Source of the DNA: Rathayibacter rathayi
Lineage (GTDB): Bacteria > Actinomycetota > Actinomycetes > Actinomycetales > Microbacteriaceae
Direction of reading: 5' to 3'
Assembly: GCF_004011095.1 (NCBI RefSeq)
Contig: NZ_CP028129.1
Location: forward strand, 2,418,001 to 2,482,000
DNA length: 64,000 nucleotides
Under the pieces are notes generated by a model, which was not told where the DNA came from, ran no database searches, and saw only the letters and a list, made by a program, of their open reading frames with translations. The translations under genes were made by a program, and so were the position numbers. Shown one piece after another: positions 10,178 to 19,559 of this stretch (positions within the stretch are counted from its first letter, which is position 1; every line of letters starts with the position of its first letter).

Positions 10178-11833
10178 TCAGACCCAGGCGTCGGCGAACC
10201 AGGGGGTGGACACCGTGTCGAGGGCGACGAGGCCCTGCACGGCCGAGCGGTGCAGGTAGTGGTTCTGCTGGTCGTAGAGCGGCAGGATCCAGTAGCCCTC
10301 GAGGACGATCCGCTGCGCCTGCTGGTACAGATCGGCGCGGGCGGCCTCGTCGGTGGTGGCGCTCGCCTGCGCGAGCAGCGAGTCAAGTGCGGGGTCGGCG
10401 ATCTGCGCGTGATTGGCGAAGTAGCCGCTCGGCGCGGGCGTGATGCCGGAGGAGGAGTAGAGGATCCGCAGCACGTCAGGCCCGACCTTGGTGTACGGCG
10501 CGCTCACCAGCTCGTACTCGTTCGCCCCGAGCGCCGCGTACCAGCTGGACAGGTCGAGCAGGCTGATCTGGACATCGAACCCGAGTGTCTTCGCCGACGC
10601 CTGGATCTGCTCGAACAGCGACTGCTCGGCCGGGATCGACTGATTGGTGCTGACCGGGAAGCGCAGCGTCAGCGGTGTGCCGTCCTTCTCGCGGATGCCA
10701 TCGCCGTCCGAGTCGACCCAGCCGGCCTTCTCGAGCAGCCCCTCTGCGGCGCTCACCTCGGAGTCGGAGCCCGCGTCCGCGAAGAGCGACGGGTCGGAGT
10801 AGGCGGTCGCCTCGCGACTGGACAGCGGCGAGAAGGAGCGCTCGGCCGTGCCGAAGAAGAGGGAGTCGATTGCCTCGTTCACGCCGACTCCGCGGACGAA
10901 GGCCTCCCGCACCGACTCGTCGTCGAAGGGCGCCTGACCGGAGTTGAGTTCGAGCCGATTGACCGACCCGGGGCGCGGCGCGTCGAGCTCGACGAGGCCG
11001 GACGCACCGGTCGCCGCTGTCAGTGTGTCGGGCTGGGCGTTGTCGAGCACGTCGGCCTCGCCCGACTGCACCGCCGCATAGCGGGTGGCGGAGTCGGGGA
11101 TGAAGCGCCAAGTGATGCTCGCGAGGTGCGCGGGGCCCTTGTGTCCGTCACCGGTCGGGCCCGTCGATGCGTCGTACGCATCATTGCGAGTAAGGGTCAC
11201 ATGGTCCTGCTTGACCCACTCCGAGACGGTGAAGGGGCCGGTGCCGACGGGCGCCTCGCAGTTCGCCTGCTCGCCTCGCGCGATGCCGGTCGGGGACTCG
11301 ATCGCCGTCCACGGCTGCGCGAGCGACTCGAGCAGCGCGCTGTCGGGCTCGGTCAGGGTGAAGCGGGCGACGGTCGGCGAGACGGCGGTGACGGAAGCGA
11401 CCTTCGCCACAGCGAGGTAGCCGGTGGAGGACTTGGTCGCCGGATCCTGGAGGTGCGTGATAGTCGTAGCAACCGCCTCCGCGTCCAGGGCCGTGCCATC
11501 GGTGAATCTCACTCCCTCGCGCAGGGTGAAGTCGTAGCTGAGCGCGTCATCGGAGACCGTCCACGACTCCGCGAGCCACGGCGTGATGGCGCCGCCCGCG
11601 TCGCGCGACACGAGCGACTCGAGCACCTGCGTGGCGAGGAGCGCTTGGGGGTAGTTGCCGCCCACATGCGGGTCGAGGCAGGTGGGCTCGGCGTCACCCG
11701 ATGCATAGGTCAGCGTCCCGCCGTCGACGGGGGTGCCGGTGGCGTCGGGAGACTCGGCGGTGCAGCCGCTGAGCAGGAGCACGGCGGCCGCGACAGCGGC
11801 GGGGAGGGCGAGGAGACGAGCGCGCAACAGCAT
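10178..11833 (-). CDS. ABC importer substrate-binding lipoprotein (SBP family 5)
   Basis: A 551-residue extracytoplasmic solute-binding protein of the peptide/nickel/opine class. The N-terminus is a lipoprotein signal with lipobox LSGC at about residues 21-24. Mature-domain landmarks include the entry LTYASGDAEPTCLDPHVGGNYPQ... region and DFTLREGVRFTDGTALDAEAV, typical of SBP_bac_5. It is the first gene of the operon SBP-DppB-DppC-ATPase. The ligand is probably a peptide or small nutrient; the sequence does not decide. Confidence 0.93.
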   Translation of the reverse strand: MLLRARLLALPAAVAAAVLLLSGCTAESPDATGTPVDGGTLTYASGDAEPTCLDPHVGGNYPQALLATQVLESLVSRDAGGAITPWLAESWTVSDDALSYDFTLREGVRFTDGTALDAEAVATTITHLQDPATKSSTGYLAVAKVASVTAVSPTVARFTLTEPDSALLESLAQPWTAIESPTGIARGEQANCEAPVGTGPFTVSEWVKQDHVTLTRNDAYDASTGPTGDGHKGPAHLASITWRFIPDSATRYAAVQSGEADVLDNAQPDTLTAATGASGLVELDAPRPGSVNRLELNSGQAPFDDESVREAFVRGVGVNEAIDSLFFGTAERSFSPLSSREATAYSDPSLFADAGSDSEVSAAEGLLEKAGWVDSDGDGIREKDGTPLTLRFPVSTNQSIPAEQSLFEQIQASAKTLGFDVQISLLDLSSWYAALGANEYELVSAPYTKVGPDVLRILYSSSGITPAPSGYFANHAQIADPALDSLLAQASATTDEAARADLYQQAQRIVLEGYWILPLYDQQNHYLHRSAVQGLVALDTVSTPWFADAWV

Positions 11834-11864
11834 GACGGCTTTCGTGAAGGGGTCGGGAGTGCTC

Positions 11865-11893
11865 GCGTTTCTTGGACGCGACCCAGGAAACGC
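11865..11893. promoter_or_regulatory. Inverted repeat upstream of the binding-protein gene
   Basis: GCGTTTC (11865-11871) and GAAACGC (11887-11893) form a 7-bp inverted repeat 32 bp before the start of the ABC operon. It could be an operator. The remaining stretch to 12123 shows no gene. Confidence 0.35.
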
Positions 11894-12123
11894 TAGCAGG
11901 AGGTGAGGGCCACCGAACGGGGGCCCGGATCGGTGGACGGGCCCCGGGGCGCCGCGGGTGGAGCCCCGTCCGGGAGTCGGGAGACGTCTCGGCGCGGCTC
12001 GACGGGGGATGCGAGCGCACGGAGGATGTCCGAAACCGAGGGTGAAACCAGCCGTCTGGGCGGATCGAACTCTCGATGCGGCTCTCGACCTCGGTTACGT
12101 ACCTCCTCCGGAGCCGCGCCCGC

Positions 12124-13032
12124 TCACACCGCCGCGCGCAGCCCCTCCACCAGGTCGTGTTGCGCCTTGCGCCCCGCCCGCGTGGGCACGAGCGGGTATA
12201 CGTGCAGCTGACCGACCGCCTCGTGCAGTTCGAACGGCACTCCCGCCGCCGTGGCCCGCTCAGCCAGCAGGTGCGCGTCCGGGTTCAGAACGTCGCGCGT
12301 GCCGGTGAAGACGCTGACCGGACCGAGGCCCGCCAGGTCGCCGAACAGAGGGCTGACCACGGGGTCGAGCAGGTCGAGGGAGCCCCGCCAGCGCTCGGCG
12401 AGCACGCGACCACCGGGCGTGCCAAGCCACGGATCGCTCGGCTGCACCTCCGGGATCCGTGGGTTGCTCCAGGAGAGATCGAGTGCCGGCGAAACCAGCA
12501 CGGTCCGGGGCAGCACCACGCCCTCGTCGCGGAGGGCGAGGGCGGTGGAGAGGGCGATCTGGCCACCCGCGGAGTCGCCCGCGAGGCAGGTCGCGCCGTA
12601 GCGGTCGAGGCTCCGCCGCGCCAGGACGCTCACGCCGTCGCGTGCCTGGAGCGCGGTGCCGAAGGGGACGAGCGGGTAGATCGGAAGGGTCACCGCGACC
12701 GAGGCCTCCTCGGCGATCCGGGCGGCGAGCCACCAGTGCTGCGGTGCGATCTCGTTGACCCAGCTACCACCGTGGACGTAGACGACGCCTCCGCGGATCG
12801 TCCGAGGGCGAATTGTGTACACCGGCCAGCCATCGACCTGCTCCACTTCCACCTGCACACCCGGCCGCAGCCGCCGGGGCGGGCCGTAGGAGGCGGGGCG
12901 CAGCGCCCGCTCGCGGATGCGGCGGTGAGCGCCATCGGCACTGATGAATGTGCGATTCGCGCGGGCGAGCCGCAGCGCGAGCGGGACGAGGGCATCGGGG
13001 ACGACGAGCGGCATCGCCCGAGCATCGCGCAT
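12124..13032 (-). CDS. Alpha/beta hydrolase, acetyl-esterase (HSL) type
   Basis: A 302-residue esterase. It shows the oxyanion-hole motif VYVHGGSW (HGGG variant), the nucleophile elbow CLAGDSAGGQ and a late histidine in GQLHVYPLV. A conserved Asp lies near FTGTRDVLNPDA. These are the marks of the hormone-sensitive-lipase-like short-chain esterases. In this setting it could remove acetyl groups from plant polysaccharides, but that is inference from the neighbourhood only. Confidence 0.88.
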   Translation of the reverse strand: MRDARAMPLVVPDALVPLALRLARANRTFISADGAHRRIRERALRPASYGPPRRLRPGVQVEVEQVDGWPVYTIRPRTIRGGVVYVHGGSWVNEIAPQHWWLAARIAEEASVAVTLPIYPLVPFGTALQARDGVSVLARRSLDRYGATCLAGDSAGGQIALSTALALRDEGVVLPRTVLVSPALDLSWSNPRIPEVQPSDPWLGTPGGRVLAERWRGSLDLLDPVVSPLFGDLAGLGPVSVFTGTRDVLNPDAHLLAERATAAGVPFELHEAVGQLHVYPLVPTRAGRKAQHDLVEGLRAAV

Positions 13033-13069
13033 CGCAGTGCGTAGCGCCTGGGCGATACCGTCGGGCGGA

Positions 13070-13237
13070 TCAGCGGCGCGCGGTGGAGCGGCCGGCGAAG
13101 CGGGTGTAGACCAGCAGGACGATGATCGCTCCGACGATGGAGCCCATGATGCCAGCGGCCATCGGGTCGTGCTGGAAGATCAGGAAGCCGGGGAAGCCAC
13201 CGACGAACGAGCCGATGATGCCGAGCACGATGGTCAT
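13070..13237 (-). CDS. GlsB/YeaQ/YmgE family membrane protein
   Basis: A 55-residue protein of two hydrophobic helices with the family pattern TIVLGIIGSFVGG and AAGIMGSIVGAIIVLLVY. Such proteins are linked to envelope stress in other bacteria. The ATG at 13237 is preceded directly by GGAAGG, unusually close for a ribosome binding site; an in-frame ATG at 13291 would add a hydrophilic leader unlike the family. Confidence 0.8.
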   Translation of the reverse strand: MTIVLGIIGSFVGGFPGFLIFQHDPMAAGIMGSIVGAIIVLLVYTRFAGRSTARR

Positions 13238-13276
13238 CCTTCCGTAGTGCGGGCGGGGCCCCGCTGGTCGGTTCCT

Positions 13277-13341
13277 CCCGCGAGATGCCACTTATGCGCA
13301 CGACACGCCGAGGAAAGCGCCCACAAGTGGCATCTCGCGGG
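13277..13341. repeat. Intergenic 17-bp perfect inverted repeat
   Basis: Arms 13277-13293 (CCCGCGAGATGCCACTT) and 13325-13341 are perfect reverse complements separated by 31 bp. The size and loop resemble the element at 3155-3240, but the sequence differs. It lies between the divergent GlsB and LacI genes. It may be a dispersed intergenic repeat or a large operator. Confidence 0.65.
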
Positions 13342-13412
13342 GGCGGGAGGGAGGCGGGGGCGGGAGGGAGGGATGGGGGCGGGGCAGGGGGGCGCACCGA
13401 TACGGTGTGGCG

Positions 13413-14423
13413 ATGCCCAGCGAACGCGCGCCGACCATCCGTGATGTCGCGGTGCGGGCCGGAGTGTCCTATCAGACGGTGTCGCGGGTGCTCAACGACA
13501 GCCCACAGTTGCGGCCGCACACCCGGGAGCGCGTGCTGGCCGCCATTGATGATCTCGGCTTCCGCCGCAGCGCCGCCGCCCGCGCCCTGGCGACCAACCG
13601 CTCCGGCCTGATCGGGATTCTCGCCGCCGAGAGCCACAGCTTCTACGGCACCGCTACTGCGATGGCCGCGATCGAGCAGGCGGCGCGCGACGCAGGCTAC
13701 CGCGTGCCGGTCGTCAACGCCGCTCCCGATGCGGAGTCATTGGCCGAGGGCCTCGCCCACCTGCAGCGGGAGTCCGTCGAGGCGATCGTGGTCCTCGCCC
13801 CGCAGGAGCGTGCACTGGAGGCGATCGAAAGCCTCGCGATCGGCGTCCCCTCGGTGACCCTCGGCGCGACCGGCCGCGGAGCCGATTCCCTGCTCCTCGT
13901 CGACCAGGCCGCCGGCGCCCGACTCGCCACCGAGCACCTGGTCGGCCTCGGTCACACCCGCATCGCGCACCTCGCCGGGCCGCAGCACTGGGTGGAGGCG
14001 CAGGCGCGGCTGGGCGGGTTCACCGCCGGGATGCGCGCGGCCGGTCTCGCACCGGCCGCCGTGACGGAGGGCGATTGGAGCGCCGAGTCCGGCTACCGAG
14101 CGGGCCTGCGCCTCCTGGAGGCAACGCCGGAGCTGACCGCGGTGTTCGCCGGCAACGACCAGATGGCGCTCGGACTCCTGCACGCCTGCACCGAGCGGGG
14201 CCTGCGCGTTCCCGAGGACCTGAGCGTCGTCGGCTTCGACGACGTGCCCGAGGCGGCGCACTACCAGCCGCCGCTCACGACCATCCGGCAGGACTTCGCC
14301 GAGGTGGGCCGGCGCACCATCGGCGTCGTGCTCGCGGAGCTGCGCGACGAGGAGCCCACCGTCGACCAGCCGGTGGCGCCGGTGCTGGTGGAGCGGTCGT
14401 CGACGGCGGCACCCCGGGTCTGA
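13413..14423 (+). CDS. LacI family transcriptional regulator
   Basis: A 336-residue regulator. The N-terminal helix-turn-helix and hinge (TIRDVAVRAGVSYQTVSRVLN) are followed by a periplasmic-binding-protein-like sensor domain with AGNDQMALGLL and VVGFDDVPEA. It is the only LacI-type regulator among the sugar genes and is a candidate repressor of araBDA and the glycosidases. An in-frame GTG lies 6 bp before the ATG at 13413. TACGGT at about 13401-13406 just upstream suggests a leaderless message. Confidence 0.93.
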   Translation: MPSERAPTIRDVAVRAGVSYQTVSRVLNDSPQLRPHTRERVLAAIDDLGFRRSAAARALATNRSGLIGILAAESHSFYGTATAMAAIEQAARDAGYRVPVVNAAPDAESLAEGLAHLQRESVEAIVVLAPQERALEAIESLAIGVPSVTLGATGRGADSLLLVDQAAGARLATEHLVGLGHTRIAHLAGPQHWVEAQARLGGFTAGMRAAGLAPAAVTEGDWSAESGYRAGLRLLEATPELTAVFAGNDQMALGLLHACTERGLRVPEDLSVVGFDDVPEAAHYQPPLTTIRQDFAEVGRRTIGVVLAELRDEEPTVDQPVAPVLVERSSTAAPRV

Positions 14424-14442
14424 TCTCCGCGGCGCCGGGACT

Positions 14443-15321
14443 TCAGCCGGCGTGCGGCAGCAGCACCTCGACGCGGCCTTCGCGCACCCGCGTCTCGAAC
14501 CGCGGCTGCGGCGAGGTGGCCGGCCCGCGCAGCACCTCGCCCGTCTCGAGCGAGAAAACGCTCGCATGCCACGGGCACGAGATGCAGGCCTCGCCCGAAG
14601 GGTCGGCCGAGACCTCGCCCTCGTCGAGCGGCCCGGAGAGGTGGCTGCAGACGTTCGAGAGCACGTCGATCCGCTCGCCCCGCCGGAAGGCGAGCAGAGG
14701 CAGGCCTGCGACCTCCGTCTTCACCGGGGTCCGCTCCGGCAGATCCGCCAGGGCGCCGAACTCCTGCCAGCCGGAGGGGAAGCGGTGCGGCACGTCTTCG
14801 GCGTGGTTCGCTCCAGCCGCCTGCCGGTAGCTGAGGTGGCCGCCCAGGTAGCCGCCGCCGGAGACAACGGCGAGCCCGAGCATCCCGAGCAGCTTCCCGC
14901 TCGTCGTGCGCCCGCGCCGGCGCTGCAACCACGACGCGGCGTACAGGCCCGTCGCGACGACGTTCGCCGCCGAGTGGACGAGTCCGACGCGGGTCTGCTG
15001 CTCGTGCAGCTCCGACCAGTCGGTGAAGCCGGAGGCGGCGGTCGGCAGGACGCTCACCACGCCGAGACCGACCAGGGTCCGCGCCGCGCGCTGGTTCCCG
15101 GGCAGGAGGTCGAGCACCGCCGCCGACACCCAGGCGCCGGTCGGCACGAGCACGAGCAGCGGATGCACGGGGTGGCCGACCGGGACGCCGTGCAGCACGT
15201 CCCGCACCGGCTGCGGGCGGACGAGGGCGTTCACGGCCTTCTTCACCCGGCCGACGAGCGGATCGAGGACGGCGGCGTTCTCGAGGCGGGTGACGAGTCT
15301 CACGAGTCTGATCTCACACAT
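14443..15321 (-). CDS. Rieske [2Fe-2S] protein with N-terminal DUF2231 membrane domain
   Basis: A 292-residue fusion. The first 160 residues hold about four hydrophobic segments of the DUF2231 type (GHPVHPLLVLVPTGAW). The C-terminal 100 residues are a Rieske domain with both cluster-binding pairs, CSHLSG and SCPWH. It probably places an iron-sulfur redox centre at the membrane. Electron donor and acceptor are unknown. Its stop lies 20 bp from the LacI stop (convergent). Confidence 0.88.
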   Translation of the reverse strand: MCEIRLVRLVTRLENAAVLDPLVGRVKKAVNALVRPQPVRDVLHGVPVGHPVHPLLVLVPTGAWVSAAVLDLLPGNQRAARTLVGLGVVSVLPTAASGFTDWSELHEQQTRVGLVHSAANVVATGLYAASWLQRRRGRTTSGKLLGMLGLAVVSGGGYLGGHLSYRQAAGANHAEDVPHRFPSGWQEFGALADLPERTPVKTEVAGLPLLAFRRGERIDVLSNVCSHLSGPLDEGEVSADPSGEACISCPWHASVFSLETGEVLRGPATSPQPRFETRVREGRVEVLLPHAG

Positions 15322-15432
15322 ACCTCAGCGCAGCGCGTCGCGGCCCACGGCGGAAGGGGCTTGCGGGAGCTACGCAGCAGTCGGTCTGCACGTCGTCCTC
15401 GCCGCTCGCTTGCCGACCGCGAGCCGTTTCGC

Positions 15433-15465
15433 CTACGCTGATCCAGGGCATTGTGAACGGTCACA
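15433..15465 (+). promoter_or_regulatory. ara operon promoter and LacI-type operator
   Basis: TACGCT (15433-15438) is a -10 box. Downstream, TGTGAACGGTCACA at 15452-15465 has 5-bp inverted arms (TGTGA/TCACA) and differs by two bases from the common LacI-family operator core TGTGAGCGCTCACA. A repressor bound here would block transcription just after initiation. Confidence 0.55.
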
Positions 15466-15485
15466 TCGCCCGAGCGAGGAGCATG

Positions 15486-17132
15486 ATGGACCAGCGCAGG
15501 CCCACCCCCGCCGACACGATCGCGAGCGGCGCCACCGCCCTCGGCATCGAGTTCGGCTCCACTCGGATCAAGGCGTGCCTGGTCGACGCGGCCGACCCTT
15601 CCGTGGTGCTCGCGATCGGCAGCCACGAATGGGAGAACCAGTTCGTCGACCGCCGCTGGACCTATTCGCTCGACGCCGTCCACGCCGGCCTCCAGGCCGC
15701 CTACGCCGACCTCGTCGCGGACGCGCAGAAGCGCCACGGCGTGCAGCTCACCTCGGTCGGAGCGCTCGGCGTCTCGGCGATGATGCACGGCTACCTCCCC
15801 TTCGACGCCGACGGATCGCCGCTCGTCCCCTTCCGCACCTGGCGCAACACCAGCACCGGCCCCGCGTCGGCCGAGCTCACCGAACTTTTCGGCGCGAACA
15901 TCCCGCTGCGCTGGTCGCTCGCGCACCTGCACCAGGCGGTCCTCGACTCCGAGCCGCACGTCGAGCGGATCGACTTCCTGACCACCCTCGCCGGCTACGT
16001 GCACTGGCGCCTCACCGGCGAGAAGGTCCTCGGAGTCGGCGACGCCTCCGGGATGGTCCCGACCGACCCGGTGACCCGCGACTACGACCAGAGCGTGATC
16101 GACCGCTACGACGCGCGCACCGCCGGCGCCGTGAAGCCGCTGCGCGAGCTGCTGCCGACCGTGCTGCCCGCCGGCGCCGACGCCGGCTCACTCACCGCCG
16201 AGGGCGCGCTCCTGCTCGACCCGACCGGCGCCCTCCAGCCCGGCGCCCCGGTGTGCCCGCCCGAGGGCGACGCCGGCACCGGCATGGTCGCCACCAACTC
16301 CGTCGCCCCGCGCACCGGCAACGTCAGCGCGGGCACCAGCATCTTCGCGATGGTCGTGCTCGAGGGGCCGCTGGAGAGCGGGCACCACGAACTCGACCTG
16401 GTCGCGACCCCGGCGGGCGACCTCGTCGCGATGGTGCACTGCAACAACGGAGCCAGCGAGCTGGCCGGCTGGGTCGGTCTGTTCTCCCGGTTTGCCGCCG
16501 CGTCGGGCGGCCCCTCCGACAGCGACGCCGTCTACGGCACCCTCTTCGCAGAGGCGCTGGAGGGCGAGGCCGACGCGGGCGGACTGCTCGCCTACAACCA
16601 CCTCGCGGGCGAGCCGATCGCCGGCCTGGTCGAGGGACGCCCGCTCGTCGTGCGCACCCCCGACTCGCGCCTGACCCTCGCGAACTTCATGCGCGCCCAG
16701 CTCTACGGGGTGTTCGGCACGCTCGCGCTGGGCCTGCGCGTCCTCGCCGGTGAGGGCGTCCGGATCGACGCGATGTTCGCGCACGGAGGCATGTTCCGCA
16801 CCGCCGGAGTCGCTCAGCGTTTCCTCGCGGGCGCTCTCGACGCTCCCGTGTCGGTCGCCGCGACCGCCTCCGAGGGCGGGCCGTGGGGCATGGCCGTGCT
16901 GGCCGCCTACCGCCTGGCCGTTCACCGCCAGCAGAGCGCCGTCGCGCTGGGCGCGTACCTCACCGACCAGGTCTTCGGCGACTCCGGATTCGAGACCGTC
17001 GCACCCGACGCCGAGGATGTCGCCGGCTTCTCCGCCTACCTCGAGCGCTACCGCGCCGGCCTCGCCGTCGAGCAGACCGCCGTCGAGACCCTCACTCAGA
17101 CCCTCACCAACACCCAGGGAGCCACCGCATGA
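15486..17132 (+). CDS. araB: FGGY family carbohydrate kinase, probable L-ribulokinase
   Basis: A 548-residue FGGY kinase with the N-terminal phosphate motif GIEFGSTRIKACLVD, the nucleotide motif NVSAGTSIFAM and the C-terminal AHGGMFRTAGVAQ. Position directly before araD and araA makes L-ribulokinase the best call; sequence alone would also allow xylulokinase-like activity. I chose the ATG at 15486 because AGGAG ends 4 nt before it. An ATG at 15483 and a GTG at 15453 are in frame, but the GTG lies in the operator. The stop overlaps the araD start (ATGA). Confidence 0.88.
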   Translation: MDQRRPTPADTIASGATALGIEFGSTRIKACLVDAADPSVVLAIGSHEWENQFVDRRWTYSLDAVHAGLQAAYADLVADAQKRHGVQLTSVGALGVSAMMHGYLPFDADGSPLVPFRTWRNTSTGPASAELTELFGANIPLRWSLAHLHQAVLDSEPHVERIDFLTTLAGYVHWRLTGEKVLGVGDASGMVPTDPVTRDYDQSVIDRYDARTAGAVKPLRELLPTVLPAGADAGSLTAEGALLLDPTGALQPGAPVCPPEGDAGTGMVATNSVAPRTGNVSAGTSIFAMVVLEGPLESGHHELDLVATPAGDLVAMVHCNNGASELAGWVGLFSRFAAASGGPSDSDAVYGTLFAEALEGEADAGGLLAYNHLAGEPIAGLVEGRPLVVRTPDSRLTLANFMRAQLYGVFGTLALGLRVLAGEGVRIDAMFAHGGMFRTAGVAQRFLAGALDAPVSVAATASEGGPWGMAVLAAYRLAVHRQQSAVALGAYLTDQVFGDSGFETVAPDAEDVAGFSAYLERYRAGLAVEQTAVETLTQTLTNTQGATA

Positions 17133-17839
17133 CTAGCCACATCCCCGCCGTCGAGGAGGCAATCGCCCGCGTCCGCGAGGACGTCGCGCGCCTGCACGCC
17201 GAACTCGTCCGCTACGGCCTGGTGATCTGGACCGGCGGCAACATTTCGGGCCGCGTGCCCGGAGCCGACCTGTTCGTGATCAAGCCCAGCGGCGTCTCGT
17301 ACGACGACCTCGCGCCCTCGACCATGATCCTCTGCGACCTCGACGGGACCGTCGTCCCCGGCACCCCCGGCAGCGACCGTAGTCCCTCCAGCGACACCGC
17401 GGCGCACGCCTACGTCTACCGCGAGATGCCCGAGGTCGGCGCAGTCGTGCACACGCACTCCACCTACGCGACCGCGTGGGCGGCCCGCGCCGAGCCGATC
17501 CCCTGCGTGATCACCGCGATGGCGGACGAGTTCGGCGGGGACATCCCGATCGGTCCGTTCGCGATCATCGGCGACGACTCCATTGGCCGCGGCATCGTCT
17601 CGACGCTCGCCGGACACCGCTCGCGCGCGGTCCTGATGCAGAACCACGGAGTCTTCACCATCGGCAAGGACGCGAAAGACGCCGTCAAGGCCGCCGTCAT
17701 GGCCGAGGATGTCGCCCGCACCGTGCACCTCGCGCGCCAGGGCGGCGAGCTCGTCCCCCTCCCGCAGGAGTCGATCGACGCCCTGTTCGACCGCTACCAG
17801 AACGTCTACGGACAAAACCCCACCGGAGCCATCGCATGA
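17129..17839 (+). CDS. araD: L-ribulose-5-phosphate 4-epimerase
   Basis: A 236-residue class II aldolase/adducin-family enzyme that converts L-ribulose-5-phosphate to D-xylulose-5-phosphate. Visible landmarks are the phosphate-binding WTGGNISGR and [10 protein letters not shown], the zinc histidines in [12 protein letters not shown], and the third histidine in [11 protein letters not shown]. It overlaps araB by 4 bp and araA by 4 bp, so the three are co-translated. Confidence 0.95.
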   Translation: MTSHIPAVEEAIARVREDVARLHAELVRYGLVIWTGGNISGRVPGADLFVIKPSGVSYDDLAPSTMILCDLDGTVVPGTPGSDRSPSSDTAAHAYVYREMPEVGAVVHTHSTYATAWAARAEPIPCVITAMADEFGGDIPIGPFAIIGDDSIGRGIVSTLAGHRSRAVLMQNHGVFTIGKDAKDAVKAAVMAEDVARTVHLARQGGELVPLPQESIDALFDRYQNVYGQNPTGAIA

Positions 17840-19377
17840 GCCTGACCAGCGCCCCTCGAACGGGCAGCATCATCCCCGACCTCGCCACCCGCACCGTCTG
17901 GTTCCTCACCGGCAGCCAGGACCTCTACGGCGAGGACACCCTCCGCCAGGTCGCCGAGCAGTCGCAGGCCGTCGTCGCGCAGCTGAACGAGGCGAGCGCG
18001 ATCCCGGTGACCATCGAGTGGAAGCCGGTGCTGACGAGCTCCGACGCCATCCGCCGCACCATGATCGAGGCGAACTCCGACGACTGCGTCGTGGGCGTCA
18101 TCACCTGGATGCACACCTTCAGCCCCTCGAAGATGTGGATCCACGGCGTCGACGCGCTCGCCAAACCGCTCCTGCACTTCCACACCCAGGCGAACGTCGC
18201 CCTGCCGTGGCAGGACATCGACTTCGACTTCATGAACCTGAACCAGGCCGCGCACGGCGACCGCGAGCACGGCTACATCCTCAGCCGGATGAGCGTGCCC
18301 CGGAAGACCGTCGTCGGCCACGCGAGCGACGCCCGCGTCACGGAGTCGATCGGCACCTGGTCGCGCGCGGCCGCCGGCTGGTCGGCCTCGCAGAGCATGA
18401 AGGTCGCCCGCTTCGGCGACAACATGCGCAACGTCGCCGTCACCGAGGGCGATAAGACCGAGGCCGAGATCCGCCTCGGCGTGAGCGTCAACACCTGGGG
18501 CGTGAACGAGCTGGTCGAGCGGGTGGACGCCGCAACGACCGTCGGGATCGACGCGCTCGTCACCGAGTACGTCGAGAGCTACGACGTCGTGCCGGAGTTG
18601 CGTCCCGGCGGCGAGCGCCACGAGTCGCTCCGCTATGGCGCCGCGGTCGAGATCGGCCTGCGCTCGTTCCTGGAGGAGGGCGGCTTCGAGGCGTTCACCG
18701 ACAGCTTCGAGGACCTCGGCGGCCTCCGTCAGCTCCCCGGACTCGCCGTGCAGCGGCTGATGGCCGACGGCTACGGCTTCGGCGGAGAGGGCGACTGGAA
18801 GACGGCCGTGCTCATCCGCATCGCCGCCGTCATGGGCGCGGGCCTGCCCGGCGGCACCAGCCTGATGGAGGACTACACCTACGACATGACGCCCGGCGAG
18901 GAGCTCATCCTCGGCGCGCACATGCTCGAGGTCTCGCCGTCCCTGTCGACCAAGCGCGCCTCGCTCGAGATCCACCCGATGGGGATCGGTGGCCGCGAGG
19001 ACCCGGTGCGCCTGGTCTTCACCGCCGACGCGGGCCCCGCCGTGGTCGTCGCCCTCAGCGACGTCCGCGACCGCTTCCGCCTGGTCGCGAACGCAGTGCA
19101 GACCGTCGAGCCGCCCCAGACCCTCCCACACCTGCCCGTCGGCCGCGCCATCTGGCAGCCCGCCCCAGACTTCGGCACCAGCGCAGCCGCGTGGATCACC
19201 GCCGGTGCCGCGCACCACACAGTGATGACGACGCAGATCGGCGTGGAGGCGTGGGAGGACTTCGCCCGCATCGCCGGCGTCGAGCTGCTCGTGATCAACG
19301 AATCGACCACCCTCCGCGGCTTCGAAGCCGAGATCCGCTCGAACGCGGCGTACTACCGCCTGGCACAGGGCCTGTAG
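17836..19377 (+). CDS. araA: L-arabinose isomerase
   Basis: A 513-residue enzyme of the usual length (about 500) that converts L-arabinose to L-ribulose with Mn2+. The start region [16 protein letters not shown] is diagnostic. Metal ligands fit the family: Glu in [12 protein letters not shown], Glu in SLMEDYTYD, His in [11 protein letters not shown] and a late His in [11 protein letters not shown]. It is the last gene of the araBDA operon and is followed by a strong hairpin terminator. Confidence 0.97.
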   Translation: MSLTSAPRTGSIIPDLATRTVWFLTGSQDLYGEDTLRQVAEQSQAVVAQLNEASAIPVTIEWKPVLTSSDAIRRTMIEANSDDCVVGVITWMHTFSPSKMWIHGVDALAKPLLHFHTQANVALPWQDIDFDFMNLNQAAHGDREHGYILSRMSVPRKTVVGHASDARVTESIGTWSRAAAGWSASQSMKVARFGDNMRNVAVTEGDKTEAEIRLGVSVNTWGVNELVERVDAATTVGIDALVTEYVESYDVVPELRPGGERHESLRYGAAVEIGLRSFLEEGGFEAFTDSFEDLGGLRQLPGLAVQRLMADGYGFGGEGDWKTAVLIRIAAVMGAGLPGGTSLMEDYTYDMTPGEELILGAHMLEVSPSLSTKRASLEIHPMGIGGREDPVRLVFTADAGPAVVVALSDVRDRFRLVANAVQTVEPPQTLPHLPVGRAIWQPAPDFGTSAAAWITAGAAHHTVMTTQIGVEAWEDFARIAGVELLVINESTTLRGFEAEIRSNAAYYRLAQGL

Positions 19378-19388
19378 GTCCTACTCCC

Positions 19389-19420
19389 CCGACGGCCGGC
19401 TCCTGGGGGCCGGCCGTCGG
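19389..19420 (+). terminator. Terminator of the araBDA operon
   Basis: CCGACGGCCGGC (19389-19400) and GCCGGCCGTCGG (19409-19420) form a perfect 12-bp stem with an 8-nt loop, 11 bp after the araA stop. There is no long T run, as is common in high-GC actinobacteria. Confidence 0.8.
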
Positions 19421-19559
19421 TCATTCCCGGGCCCGGCGGTCTACGCCGCGGAATGGAGTTCGATCTGCGTGCGTAACCGAGGTCAGAAGCTCTCGTCCGC
19501 TCGATTCGGCGTCGAATCGGCCGTTTCAGCCTCGATTGCGGACGCGCTCGCCCGCAGCG

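Noticed and set aside
10250..11896. 548-residue plus-strand frame opposite the binding-protein gene
   Set aside because: Shadow of the SBP gene, which has a signal peptide, lipobox and family motifs.
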